A stretch of DNA of 64,000 bases from Ophiocordyceps camponoti-saundersi (nom. inval.) (Eukaryota > Ascomycota > Sordariomycetes > Hypocreales > Ophiocordycipitaceae), in assembly GCA_003339415.1 (NCBI GenBank), contig PDHQ01000002.1, positions 436,159 to 500,158 of the forward strand. Direction: 5' to 3'. Under the pieces are notes generated by a model. That model made no database searches, was not told the origin of the DNA, and was given only the letters and a program-made list of their open reading frames with translations. Both the position numbers and the translations under genes were made by a program. This document shows positions 33,286 through 43,200 of the stretch, piece after piece. Each line of letters begins with the position of its first letter. Position 1 is the first letter of the stretch.

Positions 33286-34675
33286 ATGGCTGCTCGTTTC
33301 CCGCCGCCGCCAGTTAACACGATTGACTGGTCCAACGTGGGCTTTCGGGTGCGCGAAGGTAAGCATAACATACCTCCCTACTATACATACATGCATGCAC
33401 AGCCAGCGTTAGGTAGCATGCAAATGCAACGGTGACAGTCGAGTCGGCTAAATCCAACTAGTCAATGGACACGTCGAGGCGACGTTTTCGCGCACGACGG
33501 GAAGCTGGTCACCGCTCCGGTTCGTGACGGACCCGTACATGCGCATCCACGGCATGGCGCCGGCCCTCAACTACGGACAGCAGGCGTATGAGGGTCTCAA
33601 GGCCTTCCGCGGACCGGGCGACGAGAACGGCGGCGGCGGGGACATTGGTCTGTTTCGTCCGGGACGCAACGCTGCGAGGTTGCAGCACTCTGCCGACGTG
33701 GTGTCGATGCCGCACGTGCCGTTGGACCTGTTCGTCCGGGCCTGTAGGGCGGCCGTCGCTCTGAACGCGGGCTTCGTGCCGCCTCACGAGACGGGCGCGG
33801 CCATGTACGTCCGTCCTCAGCTTTACGGGTCGAGCGCGCAGTTGGGACTTGCCCCTCCGGACGAGTACACGTTTGCCGTCTTCGTCATCCCCACGGGCGT
33901 CTATCACGGTACTCATCCGGTTCGGGCGCTCATCTTGGACGACTTTGATCGCGCGGCGCCGAATGGGACCGGTCATGCTAAAGTTGGCGGTAACTATGCG
34001 CCTGTTTTGCGGTGGAGCGACGGCGCTCGTCGTGATGGCTTTGATATCACGCTTCATCTTGACAGTGCTCGTCACGAGGAGGTTGACGAGTTTAGCACCA
34101 GTGGCTTCATCGGCGTCTTGAAAGGTGGTGACGATGATGATGATGATGATGTTACGCTCGTCGTGCCGGACTCGAACTGCGCTATTGATAGCGTCACCAG
34201 CGATAGCGTCCTCGTCATCGGTCGCAGCTTCGGATGGAAAACGGAGCGTCGGACCGTTCTTTACACCGAGTTGCCTTGTTTCTCCGAGGTGATTGCCGCC
34301 GGGACGGCCGCGGCTTTGGTGCCGATACGGTCAATTACTCGTCGTCTGAAGAAGGGTTTGCTTCCGGCCGGTCCGCGCGTCTCTTCCTCCTCCTCCTCCT
34401 CCTCCTCCTCCGGTGATGGAGGTGAGGGTGCTGTTGGAGGAGGAGAAGCCTTTTCGGAGACGGTGACTTATATCCCGGACGAGCAGGAGGATGCGGGGCC
34501 CGTCTGTTTGCGGCTCTTGACGAGGCTCAAGGCTATTCAGGTGGGAAAGGTGGCTGATGAGTTTGGGTGGCGGGTGGTTGTGGAGGAGGCTGATGGTGAT
34601 ATCGATGTGGCTGCTGCTGTGGATGCGAGGCCTGTTGATGATGGAGAGGTGCGGGCTGTTGGCCAGCTGACTTGA
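33286..34675 (+). CDS. Branched-chain amino acid aminotransferase-like (class IV, PLP)
   Basis: The model is join(33286..33358, 33462..34675), 428 aa; the 103-nt intron (GTAAGC..ACTAG) rejoins VREVNGHVEATF. Class IV fold enzymes transaminate branched-chain amino acids with 2-oxoglutarate. LNYGQQAYEGLKAFRG and LFRPGRNAARLQHSADV mark the N-terminal domain. The PLP Lys is in GHAKVGGNYAPV, and FSEVIAAGTAAALVPIRSI is the phosphate-binding region. Versions with FGQxAFEGLKA and a SEV-AAGTAAAL segment are common as accessory paralogues, including in secondary-metabolite clusters, so this may not be the housekeeping mitochondrial enzyme; no mitochondrial presequence is evident. Two simple-sequence insertions are odd: seven Asp from GAT repeats (34133-34151) and ten Ser from TCC repeats (about 34384-34410), both in surface-loop positions. 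Confidence 0.82.
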
Positions 34676-36170
34676 GAGAGTTTGTTGCGTTGATTACCAT
34701 TATCATCATCATCATCATCATCATCTTCTTCTTCTTCTTCTTCTTCTTCATCTTGCTTCTTGCTTCTTCCCTTTGCTTTCCTTCTAGCCTTGTTTGGGGG
34801 GAGAAAGGATGATGAGAGGAGAATGGAGGAAGAAGGGGATTGTTTCGCTGGTGTATGTATGTTGCACTGAATCTTTCTTCCCCCCCCCCCCCCTCTCTCT
34901 CTTTCTCTGTCTCTCCTTGTTCACTTCAAAGAGACCTTGTCGTCTTCGCCGTCGTCGTCGTTTCCATCACGATGCTGAAACATTGATGACATGCTGCTTG
35001 CTACCCACCAAGCTGCACGCAACGACACACACAGACAGCCCCATGTCTACTCCTTATACGAACAAAAGGGCCTGTATTTATGTACTCCAGACGACGCAAT
35101 CTCACTACGACATCCCCCACGCCCACGTTGTATCACGCGTGTGTACGGAGGGAGTATGAAGATCAGCGGTCAGTTTTCTATGTCTGTCGATGTCATCATC
35201 GTGTTTTGTCTCACCCGTCTCTCTCTCTCTCTCCCCCCCCCCCCCGGTTCTTCCCCCCCCCCCCTCTCCATCCCCTAATTTTCTTTCCCCGCAAAGATGC
35301 CGATCCCTTCTATTTTCTTTCCTTTTTCCCCTTCTGAGAGAGAGAGACTGAGAGAGAGAGACCGGGGGGAGGGAAGCGGGAGCGGAATACTTGCGATTGG
35401 GTACGGCATGGTTGGGTCGTCCCGAGGCACCGTTTGAATGGAGACGTGCTGTTTCCTACATGCATGCCTATCTAGTACCTGCCTACCTACCTACCTAGGT
35501 GGCATGTATTCGTACTGGTTCCAAGACTTTTGTCTGTTGCTTTCCTTGTGATGGAGATGATGGGCAGGGGGGTTGTTTGTTATGCTGATGTTGGTGTCAT
35601 CGGGATTGTAGAGCAGAGCAGAGCAGAGTAGAGTAGGCAGGCAGTGTAGGAACTGCTTCGAGGAGTTGACAACTACCTAGCTACCTAGGTAGGTAGATAC
35701 GGCGACTGCTCTTCCTACCTGCAGCCCACCCACTCACCCACCTACCTACAGGGGCGTCGTTGTGTGCCTGCGTATGCGTGGGCGTATGCGTGTGTCAAAG
35801 CCTCCTCCTCCTCCTCCTCCTCCTCTTCCTTCCCCCCCCCCCTGCTATATCATCGTCCCGTCCCCTTTCCTGCCTTCCCTCCACCCCTCCTCCTCCTCCT
35901 CCTCCTTTCCCCCTCCTCACGGGCTGTATAAGCCTGCCTCGTTCAAGTGCGCCTCCTTCATTACATAGGTAGCCATCTTCCCACTTCCTCCTCCTCCTCC
36001 TCTTCTTCTTCCTCCTCCTCGCAGCATCTCATTCTCTTCTTCCCCTCTCTCCCATACAACTCGACTCACTCGCTATCTGTCCAACATCGTTTTGCTCCTC
36101 TTCTTCTTCTTCTTCCTCCTCCGCAGAGGAAAACAAAAACGTCTTTCATCCAACATCGACAACATCAACC
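34676..36170. repeat. Microsatellite-rich spacer upstream of the HsbA gene
   Basis: No gene is supported in these 1.5 kb. They hold ATC and TTC trinucleotide runs (34701-34750), poly-C runs near 34880, 35235 and 35255, AG repeats around 35335-35365, TACC/GGTA repeats with the palindrome CTACCTAGGTAG (35681-35692), and three CCT/TCC trinucleotide blocks (35802-35825, 35886-35906, 35988-36023). A TATAAG at 35927-35932 lies 240 bp before the HsbA ATG and may be its TATA element. Confidence 0.75.
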
Positions 36171-36719
36171 ATGCTTCTCTCACGCTCCATTCTCTCCATG
36201 ACGGCCTGCCTCGCCAGCATGGTCGGTCTCACCAGCGCGGCCGCCGTCAACGTCAGGGACGCAAAGCCCAATAAGATAAGCGCATCCTTGGACGACATCG
36301 CTGGCCGTACAGAAGCCCTCGGCCAGACGGTCTCTTCCTGGAACGGAGGCCTACTCGGCACGCTGCCCATCCTCGGCAAGGCGGCCACCCTTTACCTTAC
36401 GATACGGCAAAGCACGCGGGTGGTCGAGATGGCGAAGCCACTCTCTCAGGACGAGACCATCGCACTGGTCGGCAAGGTTCAGACGCTTGATGACAAGGTC
36501 ACGAAGACGTTCAAAGCAATATTCGATGCCGCCCCCAAGTTTAAGAGGTTGTTCTTGACGTTTGCCATTAGACTGAATCTGCTTCTCGACAAGGATGCTG
36601 TGGAAGGGTTCATAGGCAACCTGTTGATTAAGGTTCCAAAGGATCTCCGGGACTTGGCCAAGTCTCTTGCCAAGCCAATCGTCGATAAGTTCGACAAGGT
36701 CATTGCGGAATTCTCGTAG
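36171..36719 (+). CDS. Hydrophobic surface binding protein A (HsbA) family, secreted
   Basis: A single exon encodes 182 aa. A signal peptide (MLLSRSILSMTACLASMVGLTSA, cleaved near residue 23-25) precedes an all-helical domain with the HsbA pattern: an amphipathic helix, VSSWNGGLLGTLPILGKAATLYLTIRQST, PLSQDETIALVGKVQTLDDKVT and a C-terminal ending LAKPIVDKFDKVIAEF. There are no cysteines in the mature part, typical for the family. HsbA proteins are secreted, coat hydrophobic surfaces and recruit hydrolases such as cutinases in Aspergillus; entomopathogens secrete related proteins. The class II hydrophobin 3 kb away is a second surface-active gene, though no co-regulation can be shown. Confidence 0.85.
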   Translation: MLLSRSILSMTACLASMVGLTSAAAVNVRDAKPNKISASLDDIAGRTEALGQTVSSWNGGLLGTLPILGKAATLYLTIRQSTRVVEMAKPLSQDETIALVGKVQTLDDKVTKTFKAIFDAAPKFKRLFLTFAIRLNLLLDKDAVEGFIGNLLIKVPKDLRDLAKSLAKPIVDKFDKVIAEFS

Positions 36720-37031
36720 GATGAGGCAGATCTCAAGGAGATGTTTCCGGAGACGAAGTCGATGAGGGTTGTCTGAGGCAAGAAGGGTGTCTTTGTGTTG
36801 ACGGCTTTGAGGGCTGGGTTTGGGGGGGTTCTGGTGAGGGATGGCGTTTGTTACCTTGTTCTTGTTCTTCTTCTTGTTGTTGTTGTTGTTGTTGTTGATG
36901 GTGATGATGATGATGACGACGATTCCCCTTTTCACCCTCCTTGCCAAAGGGGATTTGCCTCGATGATCATGAATACAATGATATTGATATTGACTTGTGT
37001 GAGATGCCAAGTTGTCGACGACTTACGCCAA

Positions 37032-37033
37032 CA

Positions 37034-37069
<36 letters not shown>

Positions 37070-37083
37070 GCCTGCCTGCCTGC
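37032..37083. repeat. CTGT tetranucleotide microsatellite
   Basis: About eight CTGT units followed by three CTGC units lie between the convergent HsbA and amidoligase genes (spacer 36720-37132). The same spacer has TTG and GAT trinucleotide runs at 36870-36920. No gene is seen. Confidence 0.85.
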
Positions 37084-37132
37084 ATACAAAACATACCTAC
37101 CCAAACACACATACATACATCTACACGCTTCA

Positions 37133-38422
37133 TCACGACCGCTCCCGCCGCACGGGTCGGCTTCCGTCCGGAGACAGGTTACGAGTCCAGTTGTTCAGTT
37201 GATGTTCCATCTTCAGCGCGTAAAAAAGAGCCACCAGCCCCGGATTGGGCGCATCTGCTTCCACCGATCGCGGCCTCCTAATAAGCGATTCCTCCCCTTC
37301 CCACAAGGCGTCGATGATGCGACCGATCCAGAGCTTGAAATTCGCGGTAGGCAACGAGGCAATCTCCGTGATCCTGGCGCAGATCTCGAGCCAGCGTCTG
37401 ACGAAGCTAATGTCCAGACACATGAAGGGGTAACGAAACTCGAACGTCGACTTCGGAAAGTTGCCCGTCACGGAATCGCCGTCCCACTGGTTCGATATCG
37501 GTAGGCCCCTTTCGTCGCGTAGACGGATGACGAGGCTCAGCGGCTCGTACTCGTCCCTCGGTCCCCTCCGGCAGAGACCCCGGGCCAGATCCGGCAGCGA
37601 GGGACAGCGCCAGACCCTCCTCAGCAGTTTCTGGAAGACGGGCGGGTTGTAGCAGCTCCAGAGCCTGCTCGGAGGACCTTGGGCGCCCCAGGGGAGGCTC
37701 TCCGTCATCTCGGCCGGGTCCTCTTTCGGCTCGATGCCGGAGCTTGGTGGGAATGGTCCGTGGCTGAAGAGCGAGGTTGAGTGGAGGGGGGCGGCGTAGG
37801 GGCCTACTCGCCTGTGATGGGGGACTATGGTTCGTAGGAGGGCGTTTTCGAGTATCAGCACCAGCGTCACGACCCTCTTCGCGTCTGTGAGACCGACGCC
37901 TCGCAGGATGCCGGTGTGGATGTGAAGACCGCATGATTCGTCGTGGTTGAGCTCGTCGAGGGGCAGCTGTTTCAGGTACCAGAGCACGTTGTTGAGCGAG
38001 GCGAGGTTGTTCTTGATGTCCTGCATCTTGTAGACGGGCGTCGTCAACTCCACCGCCCGAAGAGGACCTTTCCTCAGCACCAGCTGCGACTCGTCCTCTC
38101 TCTTGAAGGTGTAGTACTGATAGAGAGGGTGAAAGAGTTGACGCCACGACGTTGGCGATCCTGAGCGGTCTTCCTGGTAGACTATCATGTTGTCGGCTTG
38201 TCCCGGATGGAGGTTCATCCAGTCCTCGCACACGTGGCATACTTGTTCGTCCGCCTGGTGATGGCATATGGCGGCCACGGGAAGTGAGGATGACTTGTAT
38301 ACCAGATAATTCGCTAGCTTATGCAACAGGGGGGCGTAGTTCGTAACCGGCTCCATCTCGTTGGGCATGAGGAGTTCCATCTCGGCGCCGCAGGTGATGG
38401 TTCTGCGAACGAAGTCTTCCAT
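37133..38422 (-). CDS. Putative amidoligase family enzyme
   Basis: A single exon encodes 429 aa. The family (Amidoligase_2) belongs to the ATP-grasp-like/glutamine-synthetase-type COOH-NH2 ligases and is thought to form amide bonds on peptides or cell-wall precursors; fungal members are uncharacterised. The pattern is visible: an N-terminal CGAEMELL acidic strand (Glu14, Glu16), the SCGLHIHTG motif near residue 165 for metal/ATP binding, an ALLRTIVPHHRRVGPYAAP segment, and a C-terminal STFEFRYPFMCLDISFVRRWLEI block. A Pro/Ser-rich linker separates the halves. No signal peptide is evident. The substrate is unknown. TATATATA at 38609-38622 lies about 190 bp upstream and may be the TATA element. 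Confidence 0.75.
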   Translation of the reverse strand: MEDFVRRTITCGAEMELLMPNEMEPVTNYAPLLHKLANYLVYKSSSLPVAAICHHQADEQVCHVCEDWMNLHPGQADNMIVYQEDRSGSPTSWRQLFHPLYQYYTFKREDESQLVLRKGPLRAVELTTPVYKMQDIKNNLASLNNVLWYLKQLPLDELNHDESCGLHIHTGILRGVGLTDAKRVVTLVLILENALLRTIVPHHRRVGPYAAPLHSTSLFSHGPFPPSSGIEPKEDPAEMTESLPWGAQGPPSRLWSCYNPPVFQKLLRRVWRCPSLPDLARGLCRRGPRDEYEPLSLVIRLRDERGLPISNQWDGDSVTGNFPKSTFEFRYPFMCLDISFVRRWLEICARITEIASLPTANFKLWIGRIIDALWEGEESLIRRPRSVEADAPNPGLVALFYALKMEHQLNNWTRNLSPDGSRPVRRERS

Positions 38423-39634
38423 CTTTGCTTTCCCCCTCCCCTTTGTAACCTTTTTACTTCTCTTTCACCTTATCGTTGCTATCGTCTCCGTTTGTTGTTT
38501 CCGCCGTCGTTTCTTTTCTCGATGACAACTGAGTTGCTTCCTATCTTCAAGGCTGAGGACGGCACGAGAAGGAGCGTTCATCCAGCAAGGGAATGAGAAC
38601 TCCCGGCCTTATATATATATATCCAGTCCCCCATCACCTTTTCGTCCTTGAGGCAAACAACCCGTCCGTTCGTGGCCTTGTCATGACGTTTGGTCGAGGA
38701 TGGAAGTGAGTCGCATCACCAAGTGCACGGGTTTGTGTTACAGGCCCCGGGGCATCTTCGTCAGAGGCACCAACCACCGCCATGCCAAGCCTTTTTTTCT
38801 TCTTCTTCTTTGGACAGGATGATCTGTTTATTCAAGCCCTCTTCTTTTTCGTCTCTGATGAGCGTCGCTTTGTCTCATCATGCTGTGTATGAAGGTATGT
38901 ATGTGAGGCTGTTTGTTAGGACGGACGCATCATGATGCCGGCTACGATGATTCACGAAACGGATACACGTATATATGTAGTTGTACCTGCATATTTGATG
39001 TAGTATGCCATCTCTTCTGTTGCCTCACTGCGTACAGACAGATTCACTCTTTCATGAATCCGGGCTTCACTTTCATCTTGTCAGTTATCATCTCGGTCGT
39101 CGTCATCTTGGTCCTGTGTTACACCATCATCAGTTTCTCAGAAGCCCGTCACTGTCTTGACTGTTCTTCTTTCCAGTCAAGTGACAAGTTTCCGAGCTTG
39201 AGGACGTACATACATACATCCACATGTAGGTTATGAGGTTGATATGAGATGATCACCAAAGAGGTCGGAACTCATGGGGTTGACGTCATGTAAACCTCGT
39301 TTCCAACCTCGCCCAGTTCCAGATAGCTCAAGCAGCAGAGATTCAAGACAATCAGATAGAAAAGAGAAGTAAATCTTCAGTATATAGGCATATGTCGTAG
39401 CAAGAGTACCAGCTGTAACATAATCGAAGCGAATTCCTTATACCAATCCACACTCCTCCCTCCCAGTCCACACGCTCAGAGTTGCTCCTCGGAACAGAAA
39501 CAGCTATTACACACATCCATCCTCTCCTCTCTTCTCTCCCCAAGTCTCACCCTGTTATCATCGTTACCCGTTGTTGGAGCTCGATCAGAAGAGTAGCCAT
39601 CTCTTTTGCGTCAGCCTCGAGATTCGCTGGTCGC
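38423..39634. other. Spacer with TATA tract; no gene seen
   Basis: The 1.2 kb between the amidoligase start and the hydrophobin stop contains an alternating TA tract (38609-38622) and GTAT/ACAT motifs. Short open frames show no domain or codon signal. I see nothing else. Confidence 0.5.
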
Positions 39635-40115
39635 CTAAGGATCTTTGCAGAGGACACTCTGGCCGGCCTATGTCGCAGAACGTTCCCGTCAGTTTTGTCA
39701 CTTGCAACTCCCTCGTCCATTTTCTCCGACTACACTTACAACAGGGACGACGCAGCAGCGAGCCCTTCCACCGCCCTGGGCACAGATGCCCTTGAAGTCT
39801 TCCAAACTGCTAGGTGTCCTGGAGGCTACAGGGGGAACGAGGAACGTCAGCAATCTTCGGTACGTGAGGAAGCCTCGGGGAAAAACTTGGAGGGAACTAA
39901 CGCGATTTGCAGTCGAGGTCTATAACGCCGAGGACGTCGGTGGCACAGCACTGGGCGTTGCTGTACAGACCGGGACTGCAGGCGAAGGGCAGGCCTCCAC
40001 CTCCGCCGCCACCACCACCACCGCCGCCGCCACCGCCGCCTCCTCCGTTGTGGTAGTCAGTGGGCGTGGCGAGAGCGCCGACGAACATCATGGCGAGAGC
40101 CAGAAACTTCATCAT
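39635..40115 (-). CDS. Class II hydrophobin with polyglycine linker
   Basis: The model is complement(join(39635..39667, 39740..39825, 39902..40115)), 110 aa. The introns are 76 nt (GTTAGT..TGTAG) and 72 nt (GTAAGT..CATAG, CTGAC branch). Two introns are typical of class II hydrophobins. A signal peptide (MMKFLALAMMFVGALA) is followed by TPTDYHN, 18 consecutive Gly, then the eight-cysteine core: LPFACSPGLYSNAQCC, VIDLDC, GICAQGG, ARCCVVPV and QSVLCKDP. The order is C-CC-C-C-CC-C. Hydrophobins self-assemble at air-water and hyphal surfaces and cover aerial hyphae and spores. The polyglycine run is coded by variable GGN codons. Some related hydrophobins carry Gly/Asn-rich N-terminal stretches, but a pure 18-Gly run is unusual. 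A possible TATA box lies about 125 bp upstream. Confidence 0.92.
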
Positions 40116-40237
40116 GACAGTTTTTTGCTTGTTCCGGGAGCTGAGCTTGGGTGGGGGTGAAAGAGGGATTGGACTGGATGAGCGTGATGAACGGAAGTCG
40201 AGAAGAAAGGGGGGGGGGGGGGAGGGAAAGGTCGTGA

Positions 40238-40245
40238 TTTATATA
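40238..40245 (-). promoter_or_regulatory. TATA element of the hydrophobin gene
   Basis: TATATAAA on the minus strand lies 123-130 bp upstream of the hydrophobin ATG. The intervening leader carries a poly-C run on the coding strand. Strongly expressed small secreted-protein genes in fungi often have such a TATA box. Confidence 0.5.
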
Positions 40246-43200
40246 CTTGTCTCGCCCTCTGCTGCTTCTAGCCACATCTCTCTCTCTCTCTCTACTTCTC
40301 AGCAGTCCTTCTCAGCAGTTGCCCGTCTTGCAGTCCGTATTTGCATATTGCCCACCATATGATCTACCTGCATGTCCGTATGTAAGCATGGTAACCCCCT
40401 TTTTTTCTACTGCGGCCGTACGGTTTTGGTGAGTAGGCATGCATGGAAATATCGTGGAGGTGTGGGCTGCTTCTTCGTTTTCCGAGCCTTCTATTTACCC
40501 CGGATATGTGCTGCCGAGGAGCAGGATTACTGGCCCCCTCTCCCCCCCCCCCCCTCCCCTTTTGCCCTCCCTCCAGGCTGGAGACAGGTCGTATTCCCTA
40601 CAAGTTGGACTGCATATTCAACATGACATACGAACCTGGGCTGCGAGGCCACGTTGACGATCAGGAAGCAAGCTGTAGATGAAGCTACTCTTCAAGTCTC
40701 CTCTTCGCGTACATACTAGATAGTTAGCTATGTACGTAGGCAAGCAGTCTAGGACGCGTCAACACAGGCCTAGACCCCAGGTAACGTTTGAGACGGAACG
40801 CCACGGTCGTAGTAGGCCGTCCTACCTTGGATCAGTTGCCCAACTGTCTTTACGGGACGTCTCGAGCTGTAGCCGCGATAGGGTGGCATCGCAGCCGGCA
40901 ATGACACCCCCCGAACAACAAGCTCCTGTTTTATTTTCTCTTTGCTCAACTAGTGATGACGGCTCATCAGCTTCTTACTACACCTGGATGGTTGTAATGA
41001 CAACTCTGGCTGTGTATGTAGATGGCAAAGATGATTGGTTAGATGGAAACTGGTTTCAGGTCATGGAAGAGTTGTACATGTCGATATTAACACACGTACG
41101 CAACCCTTCCCTTGTATGTAGAGGGTTTTTTGGGGGTGTCGATGTTAGCAGTAAATGTCACGAGAAGGTCTTCAAAGCTGACCAAGGAATCCAAGTCGGA
41201 CGTCATACTGTTGCTTTTCAGCTGATGACTTTCAGATAAGGCCCGGGATGCGAGATAGAAGCTATTCCTAGCCTTGCTTTTTTAACTCCAGCGCTTTCCA
41301 TCTACAGCAACCAAGGCCGGTAAGATGACGGTTAACGGAGCAAATCTTCGTCTCTTGCCGGATAAACAACATGCATGCCCGGTCCGGTGGTTCATAAAGA
41401 GTGCGTTGCGTCGACAGTGGGTCAAGACGATTCGTCTCCTCTCCAAACCCCCCTTCCCCCTCTCACCCCTGCAGTCCGTCGATTACAAGGATGGGTAACT
41501 ATATCAGGTTATCTGGTAGCGAGGAGCTTCTTTTCTAAGCCTCCCTCCTTTTATGGGATACCCGAAGGTAGATCGACGATGAGCCGCAGCCAGCTGAAGG
41601 GAAACACTCAACTGCCAAGAGAAGCTAGAAGGGTAAGCTTAAGGAAGGGTTGAGAAGCGCTGAAAGGGGTGACTTCCTACCAGGAGAGGAAAAAAAAAGA
41701 TGGTGACAGATAGTCGTCAGAACCAGTGGATGAGGTTCCCCTTTATTTCCCATAGATGCGTAACCCTAATACGGGCCCGGAGATGAGGCTGTCAGGAAGA
41801 ATTTCACAACGACGAGTCAACTATGATAGAAGAGAAGAGCGTGCTCTGTCTTGCTTTCTAATTCTCTCTCGGTATATTCAAAACACCGAACGGGCTCGGC
41901 GATGCCGTAACCGCGGCTCTTCCCTCGGCCAAACAAATATATGTGTATAGACTTGCCCACGTTTCGAACACGTTTGTTTCTTGTTACGTATCAGGTCGTG
42001 ATCCTGCTCTCTCTCTTCCATCGAAGCTAGAGAAGATCACGCCGATGGAGACTTCAAGGAGGAGGAAAAAACGGTGGAATCATTCTTCTAACCCTCGGCT
42101 CATCGGGGAGGGAGGGGAAGAGGAGAAGGGTGGAGAAGGGATGTCGGCCACCCTCCCCCCCCTCTCTCTCCCTCCCGGGCCTGTAGCACCAAGCCAATTG
42201 GTCGTGCAGTTGAGGTTGCAGTGCATGACAGGTTTATTGCAGACAAGGTATAGGAAGAGAGAAAAGGGCTTCCACTCCAACCCCCCCCTCAGCAAGCATC
42301 ACGGGAGATGTTCGTAAGCGGAAACTCGCGTATCCGAACCAAAGTAGTCCAGATTGAAGAATCCTACCTTGAGATGTTGAACGACGAGTTTCGTGAGAAG
42401 AAGAAAAAAAAAGGGGGGGGAGTTTATCGTCTTGGGTTTCTATATCTCTTGACCGACTTCTTTTCTTCTGACATGCCTATACTGGGTATCACGGAAATCC
42501 AGATCTCACTACCGGAGGATTATAAGATGGTTAACTCATATGAGCATCAGCTTCCTTTTACGTGCCGGCTCGAAAGAGAGGTGAGTGAGGGGAAGAAAAG
42601 GGTACGCACATGGGGGTTGCACAAGTCCAGTCCTCGCATGTCTTGCTCATCGTACGAGGTGTTTGCGGTTGTGTCATTTGTTTCGATGCTTGGGCCAATC
42701 ATCGACAAGAGTGTCATGTCGGCCAATGAGGTTTTCCAGTGGTGGTCAGACTTGTTCCCATAAGGGATCCGGGGAGACGGTCGAAGAAGAGTAGCACGTT
42801 AGTCACTGCCATGAGAGTTGTGAGATGGTGGTGAAGCAAAACTCCCTTTCCTTGTCTACGGAGTATCCGTATAGTTTTCCCCATCACTCCATGCCAGGTT
42901 ATACCTTCGACCTTGAGCTTGATAGCCCCTAAAGCCGGTTCAGAAGAGCGTGGTCCATGCAACTCCCATCACATTACCACGCCCTCCCTTCTCTATTACT
43001 AGTATCCGGGCGAGTCCTTGGGTAGCATGCCAAGGAAATCAAGGCAGAAAAGCGTTACCAGCTAGGTAGCATTTTTTTTTTCCCTCTAGAGGGCTTATTA
43101 CAACGGCCGCAGGTGAGGAGAGGGGGGGGGGGGGAATGTGGCATGCATCGTCTTCTCTGCTTCCATCCCTCTATGGTTATGGATGGATGGATATTGGGGT

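Noticed and set aside
40730..41239. 169-codon frame in the gene-free region
   Set aside because: No signal peptide, domain, promoter element or plausible splice; composition looks non-coding.
42308..42763. 151-codon frame in the gene-free region
   Set aside because: Contains a poly-Lys/Gly slip from an A/G run and no recognisable motif.
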